Shown one piece after another: positions 21,658-33,008 of a stretch of 64,000 bases of DNA (positions are counted from its first letter, which is position 1; each line of letters begins with the position of its first letter). Where the stretch lies: contig CM020618.1 of the NCBI GenBank assembly GCA_009829735.1, positions 42,918,878-42,982,877 on the forward strand. The letters run 5' to 3'. The notes below the pieces were generated by a model. It was given only the letters and a program-made list of their open reading frames with translations. It was not told where the DNA came from and did not search any database. Made by a program: the position numbers and the translations under genes. Origin of the DNA: Pyropia yezoensis (taxonomy: Eukaryota; Rhodophyta; Bangiophyceae; Bangiales; Bangiaceae).

Positions 21658-23559
21658 TGTTCTTCTCCGCTCGGGCCCGGGCAGGACACCGGCTGTGACG
21701 AGGTCCACGGCCGCTATGCTGACAGAAGGATCACAGAGGTCCATGCGAACTCATGAGGTTCCTGGGTCTCCTGGCTGGTGCACCGCTCTCAGGGACACCC
21801 TGGGTGGACCGGTTGCTTGCGACCATGAAATGGGGACTGCCTTTTCGGATTGTTTTGCTCGTCTCGGGGGTCGGACCGGGCCCATGTCCTAACTGAGGCA
21901 TGGAAGAGGGGTGGTCGATTTTGGGGAGGAGCCGGGCGGCACCAGGAGGCCATTGTTTTGAGAATATTTTTCCGTGCCCGAGTCCCCTTTCTTGAGAGGG
22001 ACGTTCGTTGGGTAAATGTTCCATGTCATGGGCTCGTTTGATTGGTCCACGAAGAAGCCTGGCACACATGTGTACCACGCCCTTTCGGGCACGATCGGCA
22101 CGTGCCCCGCACACGTCATCATGAGGCGGTCTCCCCCCCCCCTGCCTCTCCTGTTCCCTTCTCCTGGTCCAGGCACCTCGGGGAGACAACCCCCCTCAGT
22201 CCTCTACCCTCCGCGGCGGTCCCTCATGCGGGGACTTGGGCGGGTCCACCTTCGGCGAACGGAGCGCGGTGCCGGGGGGTGTGCCCAGACGGGTGCGTAG
22301 GCGCTAACAGTGCGCGGCCCCAGGGAGCAAGGAGGAAGACGTCGCGCGCATGTGGGGCGTGAGGGGGGGGGGCATGGTTCATGTGAGAAGAGGCGCAAGT
22401 GCACGAAAAGCCTTGGTACTTTTTAGCTTGTCGGGCTGACCGCCCCCGCCTCTCCCGAGGTCCCCTCAAAGTCGGTCCCCACAATACCTTGCGCCATTCC
22501 AACACCAGATTCTCCCCCCTCCCGCTGCACCAGAAGTACCCCGCCCCGCCGCGCATGCCCCTCCTGCCCATCGGTGCCGCCGCGCCCGACCCCCTGCGCC
22601 CGCAACAGAAAAAAAAAAAGCCTGCGCAGGCGCGGGCACCGGCGCTGGTGGCGCAAGCACCACCACCACTACAGCCGCCGCCGCCCACTCCACTCCAGGT
22701 GTAACAGTGACTTTACCCCGCCCGTCTTCCCCTCATGCAGACGAACCCGAACCGCGTACCCCCAACCAGCTATCGATTCTCTCGCCATCGCCGCAGATGC
22801 CCGCGCCCAAACACCAACCCCGCCTCCGCGCGTGACCGGACTCCCCTCCACGAAGCAATCAACGTCCTCTCCCCGCCCCCCGCCAAAAACGGAAGTCACC
22901 GCCCCTTAGAACGCTCTCCCTGAGGCCCAAACGCGGCTGCCGCCACCACACCCCGCAGCCCAAACACCGACCTCGCAGTCCCCACCGACTGGCTCCCCCC
23001 TCACGAAGCGCCACCATCGTACCCCAGCCCTCGCCCTGTAACCGTCCCCGCGGCCGCATGCCCCCCTCCCCCCCACTCCCCCAGACACCTGCGCCACCAT
23101 TGCCCCCCCCGTAACAACGTAGCCACAGTCGCCTGTGGCCTGCCCCCACCACACCAAGACGTCCACGCGACCGCCTGCCGCCCACTCCCCCCCCCCGCTA
23201 AACACTCTCGCCGCCAGTACCCCCCCCAAAATACGTCGCCACAGCCGCCTGTGGCCCGCCCGCCGTCACGGCCGCCTCGGCGGCCGCCGCGGCGACCGCC
23301 GTGACCGCCGTGTAGGCGTTGGTCGCCGCCGCCGCCGCGTCGGCCGCCGCCGCAGAGGCCGCCGTCGCCATCGCCACCGCCGCGGTCACGACCGACGCCG
23401 CGTCGGCCGCTGGGGCTTGCTTCACAGGCACCACGGTAGGCGGGGTGGCCGCCACCGCGGGCAACGGCACTGGCGGGGCGACGGCCAAGACCCCCTCGGC
23501 TACCGCGCCCACGGTCGCAACCGACTCCTCCTGTACCGTCGCCGTCGCAGTCGCCGCCG

Positions 23560-23645
23560 CCGTCTTCTCTCTCCCCCGCCCCGCAAACTCGTCGTCGTCG
23601 CCGCCGCCGCCCTCGTCGCCGTCGCTGTCCTTGCCGCCGTGACCG

Positions 23646-23682
<37 letters not shown>

Positions 23683-23785
23683 TGCCGCCGCTGCCGCCGC
23701 CGCTACCGTTGCCGTCGCCGTCGTCATCGCCGTCCCCGTCGTCGTCGCCGTCGTCGCCGTCGTCGCTGTCGTCGTCCTCGTCGCT

Positions 23786-23819
<34 letters not shown>

Positions 23820-23840
23820 ACGTCCCCACCGTCGTCGACG
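23560..23840. repeat. GTC/GCC trinucleotide tract
   Basis: Irregular GTC, GCC and CTG triplets dominate. On the minus strand they read as an Asp/Gly-rich acidic protein (continuing to 23198 as an Ala-rich frame of 216 codons in all); on the plus strand as Pro/Ser/Arg-rich. I cannot tell whether any frame is used and treat it as a repeat. Confidence 0.6.
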
Positions 23841-24056
23841 CCGACCACGGCACCAGCCCCACCCCCCGTGTCGCGGGCCCCCCACCGAGCGTGCCCCCCT
23901 CCGGCTGTCCCGCTTGATGAGCACGCTTGCTGCGGTTTCCCGGATGGGATCCACCGCGCCCCTTGTTGGGCCCATTACACCGGGTCATACCGTGAAGGCA
24001 CCTGATTGGCGCAGGCCCGTGGCCCGAAGGTTCTCGGAGGCTTGAGAAAAGTATGC

Positions 24057-24087
24057 TCGATGTATCTTTTTTGTGCAACGTACCATA
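24057..24087 (-). repeat. 31-bp inverted repeat, right arm
   Basis: Exact reverse complement of 21627-21657. It is followed within 80 bp by two TAATARCGACCAC-like units in direct order. Confidence 0.88.
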
Positions 24088-25759
24088 GTGTCGTGATCAT
24101 GTCAAGTATCCGTCTGACAGGTAATAACGACCACTGTCGCTTAATAGCGACCACCTGATTTCTACAGTGTTTTCCTATGAGCATGCGGTTTTCGGCCCCC
24201 CAAGGGGCGCCTCAGGCGCCCTTGCGGTAGATGAACGTCTTCAAGAAAAAAGGCTTACCAAAAAAGGTTTATACCACTGGATGCCCGGGCGTACGTGCTT
24301 TTTGTCTAATGGCCCACTGCATCCTGCGCTATGGCCGCTTAAGCGCCCAACATGGCGGCCGCCGCGAGTCAAGTACATCGTCAAATTCCGGGCTCTATGA
24401 CCTATCTGGGTGATTTTCTGCCCAGCCAATCGACTGTGGGTTGCGAGGGATCCTATTCGGCCCGGAGTCCACCTTCTTCCCACGCCTTCTCCGCCGTCAC
24501 CCCCCCCCCCGCCCACCCGCCACCCCCCTGACAGCTATATTGGGCACTTCTCATGACGTGTGGAGCGAGGGCGGCGGGCGGGGGCTCCCTATATCTGGGT
24601 GGCCTGTGTTCCAGGAGAGTCTTGGGAGGGGACTCCTCGGGTCCCCTGCGGTGCCGACCCGCCCCCCTTCCTCCCTCCTCCACTTGCCACTTCCTTTCTC
24701 TTTTGCCCGCAGCTCACTCCCTCTCTCTCCCCTTCCCCCCTCCCTTTCTCTCTTCTCGCGTTGACGCAGCGTGCGCTGCCACACGGAGTCTCGGCCTGCC
24801 AGCCCAAGTGAGGGGGGGAGGGGGGACAGATGGGGGGGGAAGAAGACGGGTGATTTGCCACCCCTGCAGCGCGCGCGCGTGGTCTGGGAGTGGGGTGGGG
24901 GTGTGTGGGCGTGGTTGGTGCGGTGGTCTGCAGGGATGGTGGACGGTAGTGGTGGCGCTGGAAGAAGAGGTGAGGCCGGTATTACAAGGAAGAACGCGTC
25001 ACTGGATGATTGCGGCCCGGTGGCGTGGTTGTTCCAGCTCGACGGTGGCACCGGATGCGCTCCCGGTTGTCAAATACACATAAACTTACTTTGCCTTCAC
25101 TGGACGGACGATCAGTCTTCCTATGAAAAGTCGACTGGTCGCTATTAGAGGACCCCCCCCAAACGGACCCATGCCCCTCGGACCGAAAGAACACATGAGC
25201 AGAAAAAAAAAAAAATGCTCCCGTGCTCAGGAGAGCGAGACGAGTCCAACGGTGTGCTCCGCTGTTTGAGCCGACCATCTGATGATGAGAGCTCGCTGTG
25301 GTGGTCGCTATTACCGGTCATACGGATATCGGCCACTGGACCAATCAAACCCACACTGCGCGACCCGTGCACGTCCACTTTCTGCGGGACGCACAATAAC
25401 CGGGACGTCACGTCAACATCGCTGGCAATACGGGGTACGTTGCAATCCACGTGGCACAAAACGTTGCAGCCATGCTTAGTATAGTTGTTAATATTTATCA
25501 CGATAAGTATTCAAAACTTTATTGCATCAGAATATATGTTAAAATATTGCAACCCTGTCCGGGCGCGGTGCGGTCGTCCTTTGTATCCAAGCAGATAATT
25601 ACTGTCGGATTCGTGCGATTAAGTAACATCCCTAACACTTCCTCCTTTCTGGGTCCTCCTTGAGTCGTTGGCGCCTTGGTTTGGTCGTTGGTCTACTTGG
25701 CGTTTGTTGTTTCCCACGTGCTGGGCGTCCATTGCCAACACTTCTTCCCGTCTGGGGCG

Positions 25760-26319
25760 TCAAGCCATGTTGATGTCGGGGCGCGGGGAGTTCCGGTACC
25801 TGTTCGTCGTCGTGTGGGCCGTTACCGGGGGGTTGAGGACGCACGACGTCAGCGCGGTCCGCACCACTCGGAGACGTTTTTGAGGTGGGCGATGTCGGCG
25901 GGGGTGAACGTGTCCGGCGGGAACGCAGCCGTGATGGTGGATACGGAGGCGTGGCCGAATTGGCGGTGCGCCAGCGCCATTTCCAACCGCGTGTAATATG
26001 AGGGTGTAGGCCGCCGCGCCGCGGTGAGTGATCCCGCCGGCAGAACCAGGTGACCGTTTTGGATGGTGCACTGGACGAGTGTGCGGGCCGTGCCGACGGC
26101 AATCGTTCTAGCGTGGGTGTAGATGTCGATGCGGTGTTGCATGTGGGAGGGCAGGCCGACGAGGAAAGGCACGGTGTCGTGTCGGACGACGGTAACCTCG
26201 TGTAGGTGGATGATAAGTGGATGTCCCGTCGTCGTTGTCGTGTGGACGCGGATGCTTGTGGTACCGATGGTGGGCGGGACGTCATTGCCCAGTGCGTAGC
26301 GACGCGCGGAGGGCTTCAT
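25760..26319 (-). pseudogene. Decayed copia-like pol fragment (protease remnant, GAG-pre-integrase)
   Basis: On the minus strand, reading from 26319, a frame of 156 codons contains a segment DVPPTIGTTSIRV and VPFLVGLPSHMQ, resembling the tail of a copia-type retropepsin domain. It is followed by YYTRLEMALAHRQFGHASVS, the GAG-pre-integrase signature (LxHRxxGHxS). It then ends, and the neighbouring frame continues (LNPPVTAHTTTNRYRNS) before stopping near 25760, implying a frameshift. No reverse transcriptase, LTR or other part of this element is nearby, so this is a broken remnant. Family assignment rests on the pre-integrase motif and order only. Confidence 0.5.
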
Positions 26320-27287
26320 GTAAGGTTTCCCCTTTCAATCCACGCCTGGAACCCATGGGATATGGACTGGGACCTATCCTCACATGTCATGCCCGCCAAC
26401 TCCTCCCAAGACACATCAACTCCCCACTACCCTAGGCGACACCGCGCTGTACCCCTGACATTCTGCGAACGTCGGCTGGCCGCACGAAAACCGTTGTCAA
26501 CTCACTGTCGGAAACTGGTCTTGGATGTCCAACACTCGACAACGAGGAACGAGTGACATCGTCGACCAACCACGGGCGGACATCCCCGTCTGTGCTGCCC
26601 GAACATTATTCTCTGTGCTGGTCGAAAACTGGCAATCAAGGACGAGCCATATGAATAACCGACACCGAGGACACCACAAATCCTCGCTGGCGGCTGAGTG
26701 TTGTATGTCTGGCTCGCCGGCTTGAGGATTGACTGAATTCGGCCAGCTGGCTGGTGACTGACTGGCCGGCCGAGGGATTGATTGAATTTGGCCCTGCTGT
26801 CCCTTACAGTCGGTAGGACCTCCCGGCCGACCAGCGTTTGGAGCCGGCTGGTGGGACGCGCTGGGCGCCACCCACGGCCCCCCCCTTGTTTCGGGCAGAC
26901 TGGGGCTGCAATCCTCTAGTGCGCACGCCCGCCCATGCTTTGTTCTGAGAGTCATGCTTTGTTTTTGGGCTGTTCTGTGCTTACCGGCTGCGCGACGGGG
27001 AAACGCATGCTTTGGGGCACCTTGGGTGCCCCCACCCGAGTATATATTACATGGGTGTCGGCGCCACCGGGGGAGAGCGGGGGGGAACAACAGACACAGA
27101 CGAAAGACACCGTTCACCCTTTGTACCCTCGATCTCCACCGACGTCGCGACCATCTTCCTCCCCAGACCCACCCCCGTCAAGACCACCGTCCTCTTCCCC
27201 CTGCCCTACCGCCCTATTGGCTGGCAGGGCCGGCTGACAGCCCCACGAGTACGTTGAGGGCTCCCCGGTTGTGGGTGGGTCCTCACA
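26320..27287. other. No recognised feature
   Basis: No gene or clear repeat is seen. Around 26720-26840 the words GGCCGGC, GGCTGG and GATTGAnTGAATT recur irregularly. The right limit is the abrupt truncation point of element D. Confidence 0.35.
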
Positions 27288-27630
27288 AGTAGACCCCACG
27301 CCTCAGCGTGGCGTACATCCGGCAAGCCCCAGGATGGGCCGCCAGTGGTAATTCATTGTGGTACGTCATAAGACGTTCCCGTAGCGATGTGGGGATCACC
27401 ATCTGAGTGGTGTCCAGGAAGAAGGACCTCCGGCATAGTATTCCTTCTTCGTTCTCGAAGAAGAAAGCCTTCCTGGCCCATCTTGGGTCAGGGGAAGGTA
27501 CGGACTCCCATTCCTTCCGCCGTTCTAGGCAGAGGGATCCTGAGCCTGAGCTTTTATGATCTCCTCTACCGTGATGGGCCCCAAAGGGCGATGCCTCTCG
27601 CTCCGCCCGGCTAAAGCCTGAGCCGAACGG

Positions 27631-27785
27631 GTCACCGTGGCGTGGACCGGAAAGTCCTTATCTATAGGAGCCTTGTCAGGAGGTCACCGTGGCGAGGACC
27701 GGAAAGTCCTCATCTATAGGAGCATTGTCAGGAGGTCACCGTGGCGAGGACCGGAAAGTCCTCATCTATAGGAGCATTGTCAGGC
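27631..27785. repeat. 52-bp tandem triplication inside element D
   Basis: Three head-to-tail copies of a 52-bp unit starting GTCACCGTGGCG begin at 27631, 27683 and 27735; the last two are nearly identical. The related copy E1 has the unit once (around 55452-55502). As 52 is not a multiple of 3 the frame is broken. Confidence 0.9.
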
Positions 27786-28243
27786 TCGATCGTGGGCAAG
27801 CGTGACGAAGCGTCGGCCACCTTATGGTCGGCCCCCGGTTTATACCGGAGTTCGTAGGTAAACTCAGACAGCCGAAGCCGCCAACGGTTAATCCGTATGT
27901 TTGGGCTATTTGTAGCCAGCACCGACAAAAGGGCACGGTGCTCACACCTTATTGCAAATTCCTCCCCTTCAACGTAGGATCGTAGGTGTGTCACGGCCCA
28001 TACGACACCGAACGCTTCAATCTCGGTGACGTGGTAATTTCTCTCGGCCGGATTCAACGGCCGGGAGTAGTACCCTACAGGGAGGTATTCCCCGTCGGGT
28101 TGCTGTTGTAGTAAACAACAGCCGAGCTGTTCATAGCTCGCGTCCACGTCCACGAAATATGGTGGCCGCCCATCCGAGGTATCGCTAGCACGGGGGGTGA
28201 CAGAAGCAACCCCCGTAGAGTTTCGAAAGCGTTCCTCTCCACC

Positions 28244-28248
28244 TCTGT
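28244..28248. repeat. Target site duplication of E2, left
   Basis: TCTGT, matched by TCTGC at 47279-47283 (one mismatch, the left copy agreeing with the uninterrupted E1 sequence). Confidence 0.75.
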
Positions 28249-28717
28249 TGTGGCAAAAACCTCTCACACACGCGACACCCAAGTTCGGGCGGTGCACAAG
28301 GGCTGCCTCCCGTGTCGGGTGTACCGGAAGAAGTGCAAGTCGCACACACTCTATCCCTGTTGTGGGGCAATCCCCCCACTGACAAACAAGAAGATGGTGT
28401 GTGGTCCAACAGTGTCTTGGTCGGGACGGGGAAGCAAGGCCAAGCCCCGCTGTCCCTCCCCTTATCCCCCCAGGGTCCCCTCAGAATCTCGCCACTCAGA
28501 ATCTCCCACCCGAGCACCTGCCCACCGGGCCACACGAAAATTCAAGACGATAAATGCAGAAAACCCTCAAATCCAAGTTGGATTTACTACTAAGCTAACT
28601 ATCCCAAACTTAGGGAATACGGACCCAAATGCAGGGGGAGGAACGGGTCAGGCTAGTGGCCTGCCGCCCCTTGCATGGCACGTGTTGGCCCCCTACCTGG
28701 GGGTCAATACTGCCACA
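28249..28717 (-). repeat. E2 3' LTR
   Basis: 469 bp, begins TGTGGCA and ends TGCCACA, a 7-bp terminal inverted repeat with the canonical TG...CA. Nearly identical to 46810-47278. Confidence 0.93.
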
Positions 28718-28732
28718 CTCCCCTCTCCTCAG
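28718..28732 (-). promoter_or_regulatory. E2 polypurine tract
   Basis: On the minus strand CTGAGGAGAGGGAG directly abuts the 3' LTR, the expected plus-strand DNA primer. Confidence 0.75.
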
Positions 28733-29055
28733 TTCCGACCGACCCGGTCGGCCCTGCGAGGGGGCGTGTAAACGCACGTCCGGCGTTGGGGACGCGACTT
28801 GCTGTCCCCCCCCGAGTACGTAACGTGGACGTGGAGGCGGTCAAGTTGACCGCCCCCCCTCCTCAAGCTTGCCCACTCGGCAGCTTGCTCTCCTCGGTTC
28901 TCACCTCACCACCACCAACACATCCCCTTCACCTTCCCCTGGGCCGCCCCACGCTGGGGAGGCCACCCATCTACCCACGATCCGAGCCCCCCTCAACTCG
29001 AGGCGGGTCTCGTGCAGCTGCAACCGCCCTGCCTCTCTCTAACTTGGGGAGAGCC

Positions 29056-30998
29056 ATGGCGATCCAGGGGTTGGAGTCTGACTCCCTGGACGAGCGTATG
29101 GAGGACACCTCTTACGGTGTGGCGCCCGCCGGGACTTCCGGCGGGGGCGCCGCGGTCGCTCCGGGGGATAGGACTCCCGCGTCACCCGATTTGGGTTGGC
29201 GGCGGGATCTTCCCCGGAGGCGGGCCGGGTCATTCCACGTGAGGCCTTGGGGCGGTGGTTCTACCCCGCTTGGCCTCTATAGGAGGAGGGGTTGACTGTT
29301 CTCCGCTGTGGCCGACTTGGCACAGCGATGAGTCGGGTATGGGACCGCCTACGGGAGAAGTATCCCCGTAGGGTCGGGTTCCCTGCCGGCTTCAGGACGG
29401 ACCAGTTTGCCTTCCTGCACGATGACGAAGTCGACGACGTACAGCGGGCCAAGGCCATGTTGGACCGCGGGGGAACTACCCCGGGTCTTGGCGACGTGCC
29501 GACCTTTACGTGGGACGCGGCGGCAACTCGTCCCCCGTACCTTCACGAGGCCGATCCGCACACTCATCACTTTGATGTGCGGATGGAGAAGGACTTCCGG
29601 CGAGGTCCCTACTTGGTGACCTCGGCTCAACTTGAGTTTCCGCAGCAGTCCGCTGCTAGTAAGGAGCAGTACTACCCCAAGAAGCCCGAGTGGTGGCCTC
29701 AAGTTGAGGTCCCCTACGGGTTCCCGGCGTTGCTACCACGGTTGCTCGACCACTTCGGCTCCGTCATGTTGACGGCTAGCCCGGATCACCTGGTGTTCGC
29801 CATGTTGGCAGCCCAGTGGCTCCTCGAGGTCATGTCGACCTGGGTGTCTTGTGTTCAGCGGCGGGGGATGCTCTGGCATCTTCCCCTTCGGCATATACAA
29901 GGTTTGGAACAGCTCACCCCTCAGCTAGTTGCAGAGGGGTGCTCATCAGGACAACTCACTCTACTTGAGGAGATGCTCCGTCTCCATAAGTTCATCGAGT
30001 GGGAGAGCATCGAGCACAAGTTGCGCCGCCCCACCCGCGGGCCCAAGGACGATGGAGCACTTCGCCAGTTCGTATGGGTCGGTCGTGAACTTCACGACGG
30101 CCGTGTGGTACTTCGAGAGGGGCTGGGCATCGGGTACTACCCGTATGCCCCGGGGGTGGGTCTCCAAACTGCGCCGCCCCCGGAAAAGGCCAACGTGATG
30201 GCCGTGCCGGCTCATGAGGACTACCTGCTTCAACCCACTGCGGGGGCCCCGAGTAGGGGCCGCAGTTACACTCGGGCACCGCCACCTCGGCGTGCCCCTC
30301 CGCTTCCTCCTGTCCCCTACCAGCCGCACGGGGACATCCCGATAAGCGTGGCCGTCGAGTCGTCCACCCCGGTGTCCCCCAACTTGGGGGCCACTCTCCT
30401 GACCGTTTATCCCAAGTTGGTGTTACCGGCCACGCCTCTGACCTCAGAGATGATGATCACCACGTTGGTGCGCACCATTTCCTGGTTGGCCGCCTCAACC
30501 GCATCCCTTCAAGTTTCCGAGACTCCTCAACTTTAGGAGCGCGTCCGTACGGCGGTGGCGACCGCGAGTGGCGAGTCGGTGGCGGGGTTCATGACGGCCG
30601 AGTTGGCTCTCATCGAGGCTATTGTGCCCCAGCCAGCCCCACTTGGGCGTGGCAAACGTCGGGCGAGCCGGGCATACTCGCCTCCTCGCCGTCGTCGCCG
30701 TCACTCGCGGCGCTCTCCATCCGTGTCGGAAGACGAGTTGTCTTATTCCGTCTCGGAGTCTTCTACCCCGTCAGAGTCGGAGTCCGTCCGGCGTCTGCGT
30801 CGCCAACTTGCGCGCAAGACCAAGCAGAAGGGTAGCCGCGGTCGTCGCCACTTGCGCGATTGTGAGGGGCGCGACGGTTCCGACTTGGAGCCGCCGGCCA
30901 TGCCGACTGGTGGGGAACGTTATCGGCGGGGGTCGCGCCGCTCGCCTCCACGTGAGGGCGAGGGCCGTGGGGTTGGAGAGTCTAGCATGCATGCCTAG
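29056..30998 (+). pseudogene. E2 antisense ORF (aORF), conserved accessory protein, interrupted
   Basis: This gene lies on the strand opposite to E2 gag-pol, between integrase and the 3' LTR, tail-to-tail with integrase (112 bp apart). A first frame starts at ATG 29056 (acidic opening SLDERMEDTSYG) and stops at 29295. A second frame, entered by 29328 at the latest, runs to an amber stop at 30534-30536 and continues in frame to 30998. Stretches shared with the aORFs of E3 and E1 include YYPKKPEWWPQVEVPYGF, AQWLLEV and QFVWVGRELHDGRVVL. The last 140 residues are Arg/Ser-rich (RRRRRHSRRSPSVSEDEL), resembling SR-type nucleic-acid-binding tails. No known domain was recognised. About 640 codons in total if breaks are ignored. 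Function unknown. Confidence 0.7.
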
Positions 30999-31109
30999 TT
31001 GGCAGCTGCCTTTGTTGTGAGAGAGTGAGGGTTAGGGCTGTAGTTAAAAGCCACTCTGCGTACCACTTCGACTTGAAGCACTCTCTTGGCACTGTTACTC
31101 GGCCTTCCC

Positions 31110-32225
31110 TCACGTTGAGGGGAGGCTGTTAGGGTCCATATCACTCCGGGCACAGTATGCCCAGACCTTCTCAGCGGGAAGGTCCTCCACATATTCCCAC
31201 GTATCATCCTTGGCCTTATAGCCGAACCAACGCACCCTCAACATGAGGCGGTTAGTGTCCTCATCCCATCCGTGGTCGATGAACTTATCGAACACGTACT
31301 CCTGCGGGCCCTGTTTGGCCGCAGGCAGCGAGGGCAGGCGCCACGCTTCCAGCGTACGCGCCCAAGCTGGGTCGCCTGCAGGCGGTGGTGCAACTTTGAC
31401 CACGTCCTGTCCGTTTACTGTGCGGACCCCATCGTCACTTGCGATGGTGAACCGCCGCCCATCAGTACGAAGGACCTGGTACGGCCCCTTCGTCTGGAAT
31501 ACCAACTTACTCCCAGTTGGGGTGTGTGAGTGGACCAATACCCAGTCACCCTGCTCGGGGACATGCTTGGCGTTGCGCACCTTTTTGTCAAAAGTACGCT
31601 TGTAGCGCTTTTGCGCTTTGTCCATCTCAGCCCTGACTTTAGGGATGAGTTTTTCAAGCCTAGCAGCGAACTCCGCCTTACTCTCAGTAGGAGAAGGCGT
31701 ACTGCCACCATCCTCCCTAGTTCGGAGCGGCCGCCGCACGGCGATAGACCGCACGCGACGGGGGGTCACAATAGCGAGGGGTACTTCCCAGGTAGATAAG
31801 TGAACCTGAGAATTGTAGGCAGTCGTAAGAATAGAAATGTATTGGTCCCACGTTTTCACGTGCTCACTCACATAGTGGCGCAGCTGCCGAACGAAAGATT
31901 TGTTGAAGCGCTCCACCTGCCCATTAGTTTGTGGGTGGTAGGGGGTGGCATAGTTTGCCTTAACCCCCAACATATCCAGCACTCACTGAAACAGTACAGA
32001 CGTAAATTGCGGTCCATTGCCCGATAGTGTACTGTCCGGGATGCCATACGCGGCAACCCAGTGATCTAGGAAGGCTGACACGACCGACATGGCCGTGATC
32101 TCTGCCAGAGGGATCGCTCGCGTAAGTTTCGTGAAGCGATCACAGATGACAAGGAGGTACTGGTTGCCCTCCTCGGTCACCGGCAGTGGCCCAAGGATGT
32201 CCATTGCCAACGCGGCAAAGGGCTC
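31110..32225 (-). pseudogene. E2 integrase C-terminal part and chromodomain
   Basis: Continuation of E2 pol after the E3 insertion. It begins in the integrase core with AMDILGPLPVTEEGN, contains the DD(35)E catalytic region (ICDRFTKLTRAIP; the second Asp position reads LSGNGPQFTS, i.e. SGN where the related copies have TDN, so this Asp is lost) and YHPQTNGQVERFNKSF with the catalytic Glu. A TGA at 31983-31985 interrupts it. The C-terminus holds YVFDKFIDHGWDEDTN followed by LRVRWFGYKAKDDTWEYVEDL, a chromodomain-like fold. Stop at 31110. Precise removal of E3 plus one target duplication joins this frame to 41880. Confidence 0.88.
32221..32225. repeat. Target site duplication of E3, left
   Basis: GGCTC, identical to 41875-41879. 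Confidence 0.9.
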
Positions 32226-32797
32226 TGTAGCATCCCTGGCCCCGACTTGGCGCCGACCCGGGACTACAACCAGAGGGCACCAGGTGCCAGAACACGCCCG
32301 CCGTGTGGTGATGGTTGGCGGCCGTGGCCCGTGCCCGGCACTGGGATGCGGTGGACTACGCTATCCACACGTGAGAGAGGGATTTCCGATGGGTTTTTGC
32401 ATACTTGTGAGGGACTTGATTTGAGAGAATTTGAGTGTGAGATTAGTGGGTGGGAATAGAATTAGTAGTGATAGTGGCCCCCGACCTGACGAGGTTAGAC
32501 TCGGGTCGGGGCCACTCGGGGTTATGGGGGGGGCTACCTGGCCAACGTGCCGAGGCTCCCCCAGATGCACGTTAAGAGGGACAGCGAGGCGCCCTTGGCC
32601 CGCGCCCTCAGGAAAAAGACAACTGCGCGTTTGCTTTCCTCTTCCCCGTGTGCACTACCGTGCGTATCTGTTTGCTCTGCGAGCAGGCACGTGAGGCAAC
32701 AGGCATACCATTCTCGTAGTTCCCCTTTCTATGTTACTTGTCCCTTTCCCCCGAGGGATATTGACACGTGTCTGAGAGGATCGAGTTTTATACCACA
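32226..32797 (+). repeat. E3 5' LTR
   Basis: 572 bp, TGTAGCATCCC to TATACCACA. It contains a strong hairpin at 32474-32515 (GTGGCCCCCGACC pairing with GGTCGGGGCCAC). Three differences from the 3' LTR were noted: G/A in gacGagg, T/C in gttaCtg context and T/G near the end. Confidence 0.95.
32474..32515 (+). other. Hairpin in E3 LTR
   Basis: Twelve base pairs with one bulged C and a loop of about 17 nt; present in both LTRs (second copy 41551-41592). It may belong to the R region or transcript end, but this is inference. Confidence 0.6.
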
Positions 32798-32801
32798 TAT
32801 T

Positions 32802-32819
32802 TGGTGGAGCAGCAGGGGA
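32802..32819 (+). promoter_or_regulatory. E3 primer binding site
   Basis: TGGTGGAGCAGCAGGGGA starts 4 nt after the LTR. It is complementary to a tRNA 3' end reading TGCTGCTCCACCA, and identical to the sites of E2, D and E4. The tRNA was not identified. Confidence 0.85.
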
Positions 32820-33008
32820 CATTGGAGTGTTTGAGAAGAGACATTTGGGAGCAGCGGTTGGGTTGTTCCTGTTCTGTCTTTTTCTGTGGTTTCGGAATTA
32901 TTTGCACCCGTTCACGGGAATCCCATTCCTGGCTCTCCAACCCCTCTCTTGTGGTCTGGCGATCTTTGGACACGCAGGCAACTGGACTGTGGCTGTCAAG
33001 AGACCAAC

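Larger units (their letters stand above)
21001..25631. other. Gene-poor region with decayed DNA-transposon-like ends
   Basis: No gene is supported over 4.6 kb. AT-rich islands stand out at 21135-21255 and 25475-25560. It holds a perfect 31-bp inverted repeat (21627-21657 and 24057-24087), further inverted similarity between 21598-21625 and 25370-25398, and TAATAGCGACCAC-like direct repeats at 24120-24160 and near 25130 and 25310. These are reminiscent of pogo/Tigger-type element ends, but no transposase coding sequence is visible. A GTC/GCC triplet tract occupies 23560-23840. Confidence 0.4.
27288..28248 (-). pseudogene. Element D (Ty3/gypsy), RNase H and start of integrase, truncated
   Basis: This is the downstream part of the pol gene of a minus-strand element whose upstream part lies at 47279-51134. 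It reads FVDVDASYEQLGCCLLQQQ (RNase H), then the connection to RNase H end DHKVADASSRLPT. The remainder up to 27288 matches the E1 copy at 55500-55840, including the start of integrase. It breaks off abruptly at 27288, so the rest of integrase and the 3' LTR are missing. A 52-bp segment is triplicated at 27631-27785. The right end abuts the E2 LTR with a 5-bp target duplication. Joined on paper to 47284 it reproduces the E1 sequence across the junction. Confidence 0.85.

Noticed and set aside
23198..23848. Asp/Gly-rich acidic protein of 216 codons
   Set aside because: It is a direct translation of the GTC/GCC tract; without a conserved part or start context it cannot be told from a repeat.
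28327..28380. Zn2Cys6-like pattern (GCLPCRVYRKKCK) encoded within the E2 LTR
   Set aside because: The sequence belongs to an LTR proven by its second copy and target duplications; the Cys pattern ends CC without the usual spacing, so it is chance.
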